NCBI GenBank assembly: GCA_905221605.1
Contig: CAJNDS010002646.1
Coordinates: 166,001-230,000, forward strand
DNA length: 64,000 nt
Reading direction: 5' to 3'
Source: Symbiodinium natans
Taxonomy: Eukaryota > Sar > Dinophyceae > Suessiales > Symbiodiniaceae
This document shows, piece after piece, positions 18,114-28,500 of this stretch. The stretch's first letter is position 1. The number at the start of each line of letters is the position of its first letter. A model generated the notes under the pieces. It was not told where the DNA came from, made no database searches, and saw only the letters and a list, made by a program, of their open reading frames with translations. The position numbers and the translations under genes are program-made.

Positions 18114-18866
18114 GGTTTAGGGTTTAGGGTTTAGGGTTTAGGGTTTAGGGTTTAGGGTTTCGGGCTTAGGGTTTAGGGTTTCGGGCTTAGGGACGGTTCT
18201 AGGGTTAGGGGTTTAGGGGGTTCAGGGTTTAGGGTTTATAGGGGTTTGGCATAACACATAATTAGAAATGTAGTCCAACAGTTCTCGTTGGTGCTAGGTT
18301 TCTTTCCCCCCCTCCCCCTGCGCTGTGAGCTTTCACAGGCCACAACCCAAACCATTGCAATTTTGGGTTTAGGGTTTAGGGTTTAGGGTTTAGGGTTTAG
18401 GGTTTAGGGCCGCCCTCAATACAAAAGCGCCTCAAAGTTCCAAGCCACCCTCAAGTTCCCATGCAAGGGGCTTCCGTGGGGTCAAAAAGGAGGGTTCCAG
18501 CAAAGGGCGCGGGTCTAGGGTGCTCCAGAGGGGTAGGGTAAACCCAAAACCCAAAACCCAAAACCCTAAACCCTAAACCCTAAACCCTAAACCCTAAACC
18601 CTAAACCCTAAACCCTAAACCGTTTTGCGTAGGGTCTCGGGTTCTGACGTTTCGGAGTTAGGGCCTTGAACCCGATTTTCGGAACACCCTACGGCAAGGG
18701 GGGAGGAGGCGGTCCAACGTGAAGGTCTTTTGCAAAGGGGTCCTTTTGGACAAGGGGTTCACCATAACCCCTTACACCGTAAACCCTCAACCCTAAAAGC
18801 AGCCTCTAAGCCCTGAAAATCCCTAAGCCCTATGACCCCTGTAACTCCTATAAACCCGAAAAGCCA

Positions 18867-18932
18867 GGCTTGACTCCCGCAAAAGATCCGGTGTTCAAGT
18901 CCATTGGCATCAAGAACATCAAGGACGAGAAG
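18867..18932 (+). CDS. Likely exon, unknown
   Basis: Frame LTPAKDPVFKSIGIKNIKDE plus K after GCCAG|, followed immediately by GGTTTAGGG repeats. No family recognised. Confidence 0.6.
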
Positions 18933-19392
18933 GGTTTAGGGTTTAGGGTTCAGGGTTTAGGGTTTAGGGTTTAGGGTTCAGGGTTCAGGGTTTAGGGCTT
19001 AGGGTTGGAGAAGACCTGGGTTCGTTAGGGTGAAGGGTTCTCAGGTTTCAGGGCTCGCTCATCAGAAGAACCTCTATGTGCTTGCTATTTGCCGGGGTCT
19101 TGGGGCTCACGGTGTAAAGGCGAAGGTGCTAGAAGGCAGGGCTACCATGTGGTGGGATGCTATGGTTCAGGGTTCAGGGTTGCGGGTTGTTAGTATTATT
19201 GTTATGATTACCAGTAGCATTATTATGGTTATTGTTTTCTGATTCTTACTCTTACTCTGACTTTTTGCTTTTGCTTATTCCATCATGAGTACGAGTGGTT
19301 TAAAGACCTGCTTACTTCAACCCTATGTGTGGGTTAACGCCCCATGGTTTGAAGGCATGTTCTTTAGTTGAGCTCCTTTAACAGATCAGGGG

Positions 19393-19463
19393 TGCATCTG
19401 CATGCCATGAGGAGTTGGGCGAGTGGAAGTACTACCGCAGCGGCCTCGGCAGCCATGCAAGGG
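19393..19463 (+). CDS. Likely exon, unknown
   Basis: Frame ASACHEELGEWKYYRSGLGS, open and of coding character; acceptor near ATCAG| at 19389. The right end is near 19460. Confidence 0.5.
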
Positions 19464-19848
19464 TTGAGGGTGTAGGGTTCAGAGTTTTTCCGTTTTAGGG
19501 TTTAGGGTTTGGGGTTTGGGTTTTTTTTTGGGTTTAGGGTTTGGGGTTGGTTTAGGGTTTGGGGAGATTTTTGTTTTGGAGTTTCGAGTTTGGGGACCTA
19601 GCTTCACGTGTTGCACGTCTGTGGGGTCTTGACTACGAGAAGAGTGTCTCACCTGGCTAGACATGGGCTGCCTTCTTGGGGCAGCCCCAAAAACCAGGGT
19701 GCAGGTTTCCCAGAGACTTCAAGCTTCAAAACGCTCTTAACGAAAGGAAGATCCTTAAAGCATACTAGCAGGATCCCTGACATGATTCTCATAGTAAGAC
19801 ATACCTTCCACTTAGTATTGCATTGGAGTCTCTGGGTGTAGGGTTGAA

Positions 19849-19956
19849 TATAGGGGCCTCAATAATTAGAACAGGGTTTTCGGGGTTATTACTTATAGTA
19901 CATTTATTAAGGGACCATAAGGGAAGACTATTCGTAATCATTCCGACCCCTATCTT
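19849..19956. mobile_element. Repeat family F, copy 1
   Basis: Begins TATAGGGGCCTCAATAATTA and ends CGTAATCATTCCGACCCCTA. Related copies at 41305, 53920 and 60370 (two in opposite orientation). The outer GGGG/CCCC ends are weakly inverted. Confidence 0.75.
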
Positions 19957-20344
19957 AGTTTAGGGAGCATGGGCCCCAGCCCCCGTCACACCTAAATTCG
20001 AAAGCCTAAACCCTAAAAACCCTAAACCCGACACCCTAAACCCTAAACCCTAAACCCTAAACCCTAAACCCTAAACCCTAAACCCTAAACCCTAGCCCGA
20101 AACCCTAAACCCTAACCCTAAACCCTAAACCCGGAACCCTGAGGCTGGGCCAAAGCCATCTGCACCTTAGCGGAGGTGGAAAGCGAGAACGGCTCATCCT
20201 GAGAATGTCTCGGTGAGCGCCGAGCGCTTGCAGGGTTTAGGATTTAGGGTTTAGGGTTTAGGGTTTAGGGTTTAGGGTCTAGCGATGTCGGCCGCCAAAG
20301 TCCCTGAAGCCTCAAACTCGCCCTAGTAATTAAACCTCCCAGCC

Positions 20345-20636
20345 CTCAGCGCCCTAAACCCTAAACCCTAAACCCTAAACCCTAAACCCTAAACCCTAAA
20401 CCCTAAACCCTAAACCCTAAACCCTAAACCCTAAACCCTAAACCCTAACCCCTCACCCCTAAACCCTAACCCCTAAACCCTAAACCCTAAACCCTAAACC
20501 CTAAACCCTAAACCCTAAACCCTAAACCCTAAACCCTAAACCCTAAACCCTAAACCCTAAACCCTAAACCCTAAACCCTAAACCCTAAACCCCAAACCCT
20601 AAACCCTAAACCCCAAACCCTAAACCCTAAACCTAA
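20345..20636. repeat. (CCCTAAA)n array, about 290 bases
   Basis: Near-perfect, with CCCTCAC and CCCCAAA variants; leads into the block at 20661. Confidence 0.97.
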
Positions 20637-20663
20637 AGGTTCTGGTTGCGGGGAGGCCCCAAG

Positions 20664-20720
20664 TGGAGCAACGTGCCCTCGCCAAAGCGCAGGGCAACGG
20701 GCTTGATCTACTGGTTCTTG
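20664..20720 (+). CDS. Likely exon, unknown
   Basis: Frame EQRALAKAQGNGLDLLVL ending CTTG|GTAAGG, a consensus donor. The left end is probably AAG| near 20662. Confidence 0.5.
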
Positions 20721-21132
20721 GTAAGGGGTCTAGGGTTTTGGGTTTAGGGTTTAGGGTACCCACATACTCCCCTCAAAGGGTATATGTAGGCGGATACAAG
20801 GTGCCTAGTTTCCTTCCTTCCCCAACCAACAACCAGTGGGTTGACTTGATTTCAGATTTCGGCCCGGGGCGCTTCGCCCTGAGCGGGGGTTGATTGGCGA
20901 CAACTACAAATCACCCAGCCCTAACACCCGAACACCCCCAAATCCCCCAAAAGCACCCTAAACCCTAAACCCTAAACCCGAAACCCTAAATCCCGAACGG
21001 CTCCCTGAATGCCGAAATCCCGCCATCCGACCCATTCGCTTGTCTCCCTCGCGCGCTTGCCAAGACCGTGTGGAAGTGTGCAGCTTTAGGGTTTAGGCGT
21101 TAGGGTTCAAGGGTTTAGGTTTTAGGGTTTAG

Positions 21133-21425
21133 GGTAACCTGAAGCCCGAAACCCTAAAGATGTAAAGATGTTTTTTTTAATGAAACACAGTTTTCGGGTC
21201 CCTAAAGCCCTTTTACTTTACAACCCCAAACATAAACCTAGTTCAGGGTTTAGGGTTTAGGGTTCAGGGTTTAGGGTTTAGGGTTTCGGGTAACCTGAAG
21301 CCCGAAACCCTAAAGATGTTTCTTGTTTGATGAAACACATTTTTCGGGTCCCTAAACCTTCAGCCCCAAACCCTAAAGCCCTTTTACTTTACAACCCCAA
21401 ACCTAAACCTAGTTTAGGGTTTAGG
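21133..21425. repeat. Tandem pair of about 156-base units
   Basis: GGGTAACCTGAAGCCCGAAA... at 21133 recurs at 21288, both with AACACA.TTTTCGGGTCCC and CCCTTTTACTTTACAACCCC segments and each ending in CTAGTT(T/C)AGGG. The second copy has extra repeat units. Confidence 0.85.
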
Positions 21426-21530
21426 GTTTAGGGTTTAGGGTTTAGGGTTTAGGGTTGGTTTAGGGTTTGGGTTTAGGGGATCTTCGGGCCCTCGGGCTTT
21501 TTGTCGCCGCACCTCGAAATCTTGAAGCCC

Positions 21531-21671
21531 TACTTGGAGGTTCATGGTACTTAGTAGCCAAGTACAGCTGTACTTAGAACTGTACTTATAACCAGATTAG
21601 GGCACTTAAGGGGCTTATAAGTGGGTTATAAGTACAGTTAAGATTGGTAAATAAGTACCATGAACCTCCAA
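21531..21671. mobile_element. Foldback element family A, copy 3
   Basis: TACTTGGAGGTTCATGG at the left, CCATGAACCTCCAA at the right; inner arms GTACTTATAACC and GGTTATAAGTAC. Confidence 0.88.
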
Positions 21672-22308
21672 TTGCCTCAACCTTACGGAGTTGGGAGTGG
21701 AATTTCTGCAGGTGCAGGGTCTGCAGAACGCAAAGGGATCCCCAAAATTGTTCTGGGTTGATAAGGTCATTCCCCACATTCATAAGAACCCTAAACCCTA
21801 AACCCTAAACCCTAAACCCTAAACGCTAAATGCTAAACGCTAAACCGTAAACCCTAAACCCTAAACCCTAAACCCTAAACCCCACACCCTTAAAACCAAA
21901 AGCCCTTGACCTTCAAAGGTCCAACCCTGACAAACGAAGACCCCAAACCCCAAATTTCCCCAAAAGCCTTAACCCAACAAACAAAACCCTGAACCCGAAT
22001 TAAGAGGCGAACTAGGAGGTAGCTCCGAAACCCCCTATATAAACCCGAAAAAGAGAAGCACCTGACCGAAAATTCAGAGGTTACTCAAAGAAGAATTCAT
22101 CATCCTTTTTCCTCTCCTTAAGAGTATGTGTAGCGGGATCTAAGGTACCTAATTCCCTCATTCTCTACGAAGAACGAAGAGGTAGCTCAGAGAGCTCAGA
22201 GAACCTAACCCCCCCCCTTCAAAAAACAAATAGAACCTAAAACCCCTAAACCCTAAACCCTAAACCCTAAACCCTAAACCCTAAACCCTAAACCCTCGGG
22301 TCTTACAG

Positions 22309-22389
22309 AGAGCCGTGCAGGTCCTGGCTGAGGAGCCCAATACCCACGTCATCGTCATGAGCAGCTTGGAGCAGGATCTCCTGTCCCAG
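22309..22389 (+). CDS. Confident internal exon, unknown protein
   Basis: Eighty-one bases, 27 codons, phase 0 to 0. It reads RAVQVLAEEPNTHVIVMSSL then EQDLLSQ. The acceptor is TCTTACAG| and the donor CCCAG|GT. Alternating hydrophobic strand VIVM suggests a folded domain; family not recognised. Confidence 0.72.
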
Positions 22390-22423
22390 GTGGCCTTCAC
22401 CAAGCTTTCACAAAAAAACCACT

Positions 22424-22570
22424 GAATTCAGTTGCAGTAGGGCTTAGGGTCTAGGGTCTAGGGTTTAGGGTTCAGGGTCCAAGGTTTAGAGGTTCGAATT
22501 CAGTTACAGTAGGGCTTAGGGTCTAGGGTTTGGGGTTTAAGGTTCAGGGTCTAGGGTTTAGAGGTTCGGG
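22424..22570. repeat. Tandem pair of 72-base units
   Basis: GAATTCAGTTGCAGTAGGGC at 22424 recurs as GAATTCAGTTACAGTAGGGC at 22496, each followed by TTAGGGTCTAGGG-type repeats. Confidence 0.85.
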
Positions 22571-23449
22571 TTTAGGGTGTAGGGCTTAGGATTCAGGGTT
22601 AGGGCTCAAGGTTCAGGGGTTAAGTAGCTCCTAAATCACCCCAAATAACCCGCAAGGGTCCCTTATAAGCATCCCTCCTCTCCTTTAATCCCTGGGCGCT
22701 GGACCCGAACGCTCAAATCCAGGGTTTAGGGTTTAGGGTTTTAGTTTCTTTTCAGGGTTTAGGGTTTAGGGTTTTCAAGGGATGAAGACTTGTACCCCTG
22801 AGGTTGCACCTCTAAAGGTTGGCCTTACATTTACTTAGGGATCCTTGAAAAGGAGCCCCAAAACCTAGGGGTACAACCTTAAGGGTCCAAGGCAGAACCC
22901 CTAGAGGTTTAGGAAACCCTAAACCCTAAACCCTAAACCCTAAACCCTAAACCCTAAACCCTAGACCCTAGACCCTAAACCCTAAACCCTAAACCCCAAA
23001 CCCTAAACCCTATTCCCTAAACCCTAAACCCTAAGCCCTAAGCCCTAAACCCCAAACAACTAAAGTAGCATCCCAGAAGGCGGGAAGGAGCCAAATCCGT
23101 CAACCTTGCAGGGTTGGGTTTTGAAAGGGGGGGCTTCTGCGCCGGGTTCTGTAGAGGGGTTTGGGGCCAAGAGAGGATTGTTCCAAACGACGGTTTCTTT
23201 AAACCCTCAACCTTAAACCCTGAGGCCCACAATAACGTTAGGGTGTGGGCCTAGGGTTGGGTTTAGGGTTTAGAGTTTAGGGTTTAGGGTTTAGAGTTTA
23301 GGGTTTAGGGTTAGGGCTAGTTCATATCATTCCTTCTCTCGCTGGGTTGTTCCCATAATAGGGTTATATAGTACATAGCATGGCACTCTTAGCATGACAG
23401 CTTTATTTCAGTCACCTAGCAGGAGCCCAGCAGCCCATCCCTAAACCCT

Positions 23450-23597
23450 ATACCCCAAACCCTAAACCCTAAACCCTAAACCCTAAACCCTAAACCCTAA
23501 ACCCTAAACCCTAATCCCTAAACCCTAAACCCTAAACCCTAAACCCTAAACCCTAAACCCTAAACCCTAAACCCTAAATCCTAGACCCTAGACCCGA
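23450..23597. repeat. (CCCTAAA)n array
   Basis: Near-perfect array ending CCCTAGACCCGAG at the acceptor of the next exon. Confidence 0.96.
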
Positions 23598-23598
23598 G

Positions 23599-23678
23599 AC
23601 TGCATGCCGGAATGCGGGTTGAAGGCTTACCAAAGAGCGGCCTTTTTTGCCCCAGAGTATCAAGACCCTCACCCTGAG
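23599..23678 (+). CDS. Confident internal exon, unknown protein
   Basis: After the first two bases it reads CMPECGLKAYQRAAFFAPEY and QDPHPE. The acceptor is CCCGAG| and the donor CTGAG|GT, followed directly by TTTAGGG repeats; CCCTAAA upstream. No family assigned. Confidence 0.7.
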
Positions 23679-24003
23679 GTTTAGGGTTTAGGGTTTGGGG
23701 TTTAGGGTTTTTTAGGGTTTTTGGGTTCGGGGTTTTTGGGATTTAGGGGGGAAGTCGCACGGTCCCTTACTTAGCATGGCCCCTTACCTTCTTTAAAGGT
23801 TCTGAAGTAGGGGCTTCGGGTTTGGGGTTTAGGGTTCAGGGTTAGGGCCCACAGGGTATGCAAGGGGTAAGAAAGGGTTCCCCAATTACGGGGCAGGCAA
23901 GGAAGGGACCAGGAAACTGCCAAAGACCCCTAAATCCCTAAACCCTAAACTTGAACCTTCAACCCTAAACCTAAACCCTAAACCCTAAAATTCTTTGGTT
24001 CAG

Positions 24004-24085
24004 GGGAAGTGCGCCTGAAGACCTCAAAGAAAGCTTGCGGAAGGCGATTGGCAACATCCCATGTTGGATCATCGCCGAAGGGGGG
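24004..24085 (+). CDS. Confident internal exon, unknown protein
   Basis: Reads GSAPEDLKESLRKAIGNIPC then WIIAEGG; the acceptor is GGTTCAG| and the donor GG|GTATGC. A copy of its acceptor region recurs at 24662-24690. Confidence 0.7.
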
Positions 24086-24816
24086 GTATGCTACCGAGAG
24101 CCTGCATCCGAGAGGGCTTCCCATCAGGTTCACCCTAAACCCTGAACCCTGAACCCTAAACCCTAAACCCTAAACCCTAAACCCTAAACCCTGAACCCTG
24201 AAACCTAAACCCTGAACCCTAAACCCTAAACCCTAACCCCTAAACTGTAAACCCTAAACCCTAAACCCCAAACCCTGAACCCTGAAGCAGTTCAGTTTAG
24301 GTTCTTTAAGGTCTTCAGGGTCTTGACGGTCTTTGGCACATGCCCCTTGGTGAAGGAATGCGCCGGAAACCTAAAACCCAAAAACCCTGAACCCTGAACC
24401 CTAAACCCTAAACCCTAAACCTTACTTGTAGCTTAAGGTTTCTCCAGCCCTAAGCCCAACCCTCTGAACCTTAAGAGCCTAGAACCCCCAAAGCCTAGAA
24501 TCCCTAAACCCCCAGCCCTGCCATCCCTTCATTCAACCCTAAACCCTAAACCCTAAACCCTAAACCCTAAACCCTAAACCCTAAACCCTAAACCCTAAAC
24601 CCTAAACCCTAAACCCTAAACCCTAAACCCTAAACCCTACACCCTAAACCCTAAACCCTAAAGTTCTTTGGTTCAGGCGAAGTGGGCCTCCCAGAGTTGT
24701 AGGGTTTTAGGATTTTGGTTTTGGGGTTTGGGGTTTACGGTCTAGGGGTCTGGGGTTCAGGGGTTTTGGTTCTATGGAAGATGTCAGGGACGGGAGCGGA
24801 ACTCTGCTATCTCCAG

Positions 24817-24867
24817 TTGGATAAAACCATACAGGCGTCGCAGCATTACTTCTGCACGGCGAGCCAG
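24817..24867 (+). CDS. Likely internal exon, unknown protein
   Basis: Seventeen codons, LDKTIQASQHYFCTASQ, phase 0 to 0, between ATCTCCAG| and GCCAG|GT. Confidence 0.65.
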
Positions 24868-24884
24868 GTGGGCCAGTCCAAGTG

Positions 24885-25075
24885 CCGGGTTTAGGCTTTA
24901 GGGTTTAGGGGTTTAGGGGTTTAGGGTTTAGGGGTTTAGGGGTTTAGGGGTTTAGGGGTTTAGGGGGTTAGGGGTTTAGGGGTTTAGGGGTTTAGGGGTT
25001 TAGGGGTTTAGGGGTTTAGGGGTTTAGGGGTTTAGGGGTTTAGGGGTTTAGGGGTTTAGGGGTTTAGGGTTTAGG
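24885..25075. repeat. (TTTAGGGG)n array
   Basis: About 20 units of an eight-base variant with four Gs, highly homogeneous. The switch from seven- to eight-base units is abrupt. Confidence 0.95.
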
Positions 25076-25109
25076 GTCAGCGTCACCTCTCAGGACGCGA
25101 CACGAGAGA

Positions 25110-25347
25110 CCTGGAAAGGCCAAGCCTTGTATGCCCTGCCAAATCTGTTCGTCTTCTGTCGGGAGCAAGGCAGCGCTCTCAAGGAAAAGCATACAGCTTA
25201 CTTGTTAGCGAAGAAGCTAAACCCCAGGAGCAGTCCAATGAAGGGGAGCTCACCGTCTTGCCTCCTGAGGAAGTCACGTACACCAAAGAAGGCCAAACCA
25301 CTGGACCCAAGGCGGAGCATGCGGCCGTCATAGGCCCTCGGCTTGAG
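25110..25347 (+). CDS. Likely long exon, Glu/Pro/Thr-rich
   Basis: From about 25210 the frame reads EEAKPQEQSNEGELTVLPPE then EVTYTKEGQTTGPKAEHAAV to GPRLE before CGGTTTAGGG. It stays open back to about 25110. The composition (acidic, Pro/Thr) suggests a linker region. Another + frame is open over the same DNA but its composition is less protein-like. Left border unresolved. Confidence 0.55.
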
Positions 25348-25679
25348 CGGTTTAGGGTTTGGGGCTGTGGTTTCGGGTTTAGGGCTTGGGGTTTTGCGCG
25401 GTTCGGGGTTTAGCGTTTCGGGTTAGGGGGATGTACGGTTGATGGGCGAAGGCCCGTGCAGCCCTTACAAGATCCGATTTCCCTCGGAGCAAGACCCCAA
25501 ACCTCGACCTTCCTTGGAAGCCATTCTGACTTAGTAAGTAGGGTTTGGGGCTTGGGGATTAGAGTTTATGGTTCAGGGTCTCGGGTTAGGAAGCAGGGTT
25601 TTATGGGGTAATTACAAGGGTTTCTAGGATACACTAAGTAGACTTGCTAAGTCAAGATAGGGCTTCCAAGTGCAGCCTG

Positions 25680-25822
25680 AAGCCTAAACCCTAAACCCTA
25701 AACCCTAAACCCTAAACCCTAAACCCTAAACCCTAAACCCTAAACCCTAAACCCTAAACCCTAAACCCTAAACCCTATACCCTAAACCCAAAGCCCTAAA
25801 CCCAAAACCCAAAACCCTGAAA
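25680..25822. repeat. (CCCTAAA)n array
   Basis: Near-perfect array upstream of the exon at 25849. Confidence 0.96.
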
Positions 25823-25848
25823 CGTTTCGGCTGCAAAGGCCGGACGGG

Positions 25849-25899
25849 AGTTGGTCCAACATGGAGTTGGGCGAAAAAGAGTGGCTGGCGCCCGCCAAG
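25849..25899 (+). CDS. Likely exon, unknown
   Basis: Frame SWSNMELGEKEWLAPAK ending GCCAAG|GC, with TTTAGGG units nine bases later. Confidence 0.6.
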
Positions 25900-25935
25900 G
25901 CGCTTAAGGGTTTAGGGTTTAGGGTTTAGGGCTTG

Positions 25936-26000
25936 ACTTGGAGGTTCATGGGTAATCATACGCAGGGTTATAAGTACCATAAATAGGGTTCATAGGCAGA
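25936..26000. mobile_element. Foldback element family A, truncated copy 4
   Basis: The ACTTGGAGGTTCATGG left end and a short body with GGTTATAAGTACC; the right end is missing and CCCTAAA repeats follow. Confidence 0.65.
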
Positions 26001-26082
26001 TTTCGCATACTTACATCCCTAAACCCTGAACCCTAAACCCTAAACCCTAAGCCCTAAACCCTAAACCCTAAACCCTCTCTAC

Positions 26083-26108
26083 CATGTATATATATATATA
26101 TATATATT
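26083..26108. repeat. (TA)n microsatellite
   Basis: About 12 TA units beside a CCCTAAA array. Confidence 0.95.
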
Positions 26109-26440
26109 TCACCTTAATTGAATTTGGCTGCTTCATTTTCAGAGTTCCGCTTTCTTTTCAGAATCTGGCCGCTTTGTTTTTTTCCTCAATGTTCTGGGAT
26201 TCTTTGGGTGGGTGGGTGTTAAATCAGAGCCGCAAATGTAGCTTTGCCATGAAGCTGCTCGATTCGGAGCTGCTGAGCCCTAAACCCTAAACCCCAAACC
26301 CTAAACCCCAAACCCTAAACCCTAAACCCTAAACCCTAAGGCCTAAACCCTAAACCCCAAACCCTAAACCCCAAACCCTAAACCCTACCTTACACTACCC
26401 ATGAGCCTCCAAGGAGGGTTTGGGGCCATGGAACTTCGAG

Positions 26441-26476
26441 TCGAGCCTGCTGCGAGAACGCTTTAAGATCGCCGGA
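26441..26476 (+). CDS. Likely short exon, unknown
   Basis: Twelve codons, SSLLRERFKIAG, between TTCGAG| and GGA|GTTATG. C-rich repeats upstream, G-rich downstream. Confidence 0.45.
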
Positions 26477-26894
26477 GTTATGGCTTTAGGGTTTTAGGGG
26501 TTTAGGGTTTTAGGGTTTTAGGGTTTTAGGGTTTTAGGGTTTTAGGGTTTAGGGTTTAGGGTTATGGGGTTATGAGGTTATGGGGTTTAGGGCTTTTACG
26601 GGTTCAGGGTTCCAGGCTTTAGGGTTTTCAGGGTCTAGGGTTTAGGGTTTTTCGGGTTTAGGGCTCAGTGTAAGAGTTGCCCCTACACCCTAAACCCTTC
26701 GTTTAGCACGCTACGATGCCCCTTCACTGCGTCTGCATTGAACCATGTAGGAACCTGCCGAGTTTAAAACCCAAAGCCCAAAGCCCAAACCCCAAAACCC
26801 TAAACCCTAAACCCTAGACCCTAAACCCTCATCAAGGAACAGCTCAATTTGGAACTACGCAGAGGTTGGTAGAAGGATGTTCCCTAAGCCTCCA

Positions 26895-27122
26895 ACTCAT
26901 GGGTTTCCTACTACCCCCCCCCCCCCTCTCTACACTACCCCGCCCCCCTTAGGTTCCCTCTCCATAAGTAGCCTTAATGCTGGGGCGGGGGGTAGTATGG
27001 AGGGGGTAGTAGGGGAACCCCCTAAACCCTAAACTAAACCTTAAACCCTAAACCCTAAACCCTAAACCCTAAACCCTAAGCCCTATACCCTAAACCCTTT
27101 AAGGGCGTAGTAGGGGAACCCA
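26895..27122. mobile_element. Foldback element with a telomeric array inserted in its right end
   Basis: The left arm CATGGGTTTCCTACTACCCCC pairs with GGGGGTAGTAGGGGAACCC at about 27003-27020, and again with CGTAGTAGGGGAACCCATGA at 27106-27125. Between these two right ends lies a CCCTAAA array (27021-27106). The 15 bases GTAGTAGGGGAACCC are therefore present on both sides of the array (27006-27020 and 27107-27121). Confidence 0.72.
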
Positions 27123-27183
27123 TGATAAACCCTACCTGAACTCCGGGGGTGGCGGGCTCCCTAGCCTGTAAGCCGTTGAGCCT

Positions 27184-27300
27184 GGAGCGATTAGGGTTTA
27201 GGGTTTAGGGTTTAGGGTTTAGGGTTTAGGGTCTAGGGTCTAGGGTCTAGGGTCTAGGGTTTAGGGCCGTTTAGGGTTTAGGGTTTAGGGGTTAGGGTTT
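27184..27300. repeat. (TTTAGGG)n with (TCTAGGG)n
   Basis: Perfect TTTAGGG units followed by four TCTAGGG units, then TTTAGGG again. Confidence 0.95.
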
Positions 27301-27585
27301 CAAAAACTCAGCAACCTCTTGTAGGTATGGCTGTTGCTTACTCAAGGAACGAAGTGACCCGAAACCCTCAATATAAATAGATCTCATCCCTTTGAAACAT
27401 CCTGCCGCTTCTTCACATCCTGCTCGTGGCCCCTCGGGCGCAACGTACACTCTAGACCCGGGACCCTTGACCTTAAGCCCTAAGCCCTAAACCCTCAACC
27501 CTCAACCTTCAACCCTCAACCTTCAACCCTCAACCCTAAACCCTAAACCCCAGACCCGGAAACCCCAACCGCAAACCCGCATCAG

Positions 27586-27664
27586 GAGATCATGGAGTAC
27601 TTTGCAGCGCGAACTCCTGGCTCCCGGGTCATTGAGACCAGTGGCTTCGGCTTACTTTGTACAA
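27586..27664 (+). CDS. Confident internal exon, unknown protein
   Basis: Twenty-six codons plus one base: EIMEYFAARTPGSRVIETSG then FGLLCT. The acceptor is GCATCAG| and the donor CAA|GTAAGG. CCCTAAA repeats upstream and TTTAGGG downstream. Not recognised. Confidence 0.7.
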
Positions 27665-27794
27665 GTAAGGAAGGTTTAGGGTTTAGCGTTTCGGGTTTCC
27701 TGTTTAACCCTAAACCCTACAAACTAAACCCTAAACCCTAAACCCTGAACCCTGAACCCTGAACCCTAAACGCTAAATTTCGGTCACTTCTCCA

Positions 27795-27920
27795 ATGCCG
27801 CATGCTCTGGGCAAGGCCGCCGCTGCCGCGGCCAAGCCGGTTCCGGAGCCCAAGCCCAAGGCGGCGCGCCAGGCAGCCCAGCCGATTCCCAAGCCGACGG
27901 GCGCCCAAGGCCAAGGCGGC
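27795..27920 (+). CDS. Possible Ala/Pro/Lys-rich exon
   Basis: A GC-rich block with the frame KAAAAAAKPVPEPKPKAARQ followed by AAQPIPKPTG. It is probably a disordered segment. All three + frames are free of stops for a while, so frame choice rests on composition. It may join the exon at 27950 across a very short intron, but the phase was not resolved. Confidence 0.45.
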
Positions 27921-27949
27921 GGGAGCCGCCTCCTTTTGCGCCCCCGCAG

Positions 27950-28127
27950 GCTTCGAGTCAGTTTCTTGCGCTTCCTCCTCCGGCGCCGCTTGCTTCGCAG
28001 CTTCACTTCAGTCCTGGCATGGGGGCTTGCGCGAGCCACCGCGAGCCACAGGCCAAGCAATCGATCCGAAGCTTCATCGAACACAAGCTGAAGGTCAGCA
28101 GCGGTTCTGAGGAGGCCCTTAATCCCA
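27950..28127 (+). CDS. Likely exon: Pro/Gln-rich segment then MGACAS
   Basis: The acceptor is CCCCCGCAG| and the donor CCCA|GTAAAC. In one frame: ASSQFLALPPPAPLASQLHF, SPG, then MGACASHREPQAKQSIRSFI and EHKLKVSSGSEEALNP. If translation starts at the ATG at 28019, MGACAS fits an N-myristoylation signal (Gly-2, Ser-6), suggesting a membrane-attached protein. The frame is open upstream of that ATG, so it may be internal and the resemblance chance. Confidence 0.55.
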
Positions 28128-28287
28128 GTAAACCCTAAATCCTCAACCCAAAAACCCTAAACCCTAAACCCTAAACCCTAAACCCCAAACCCTAAACCCC
28201 CGATCCTGTATCTAGTCCCTAGACACTTGAGGTTGCCAGGTTGCCCCCCCCCCCCCCCCCCCCGCAAAAATGGCCCCGCAACTGTAA

Positions 28288-28440
28288 ACCCTAAACCCCC
28301 AAACCCCCAAACCCGAACCCTAAACCCCCAAACCCTGGCCCCCTACGTACATCCCAAGCCCCGCCACAAAGCCCCCGAAAAACCCGAAACCCGAAACCCG
28401 AAACCCGAAACCCGAAACCCGAAACCCGAAACCCGAAACC

Positions 28441-28500
<60 letters not shown>

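Noticed and set aside
15352-27664. Pyruvate kinase gene starting at 15358
   Set aside because: MIATLGPKT resembles the pyruvate kinase N-terminus, but no later exon shows the conserved metal- or substrate-binding blocks of that enzyme.
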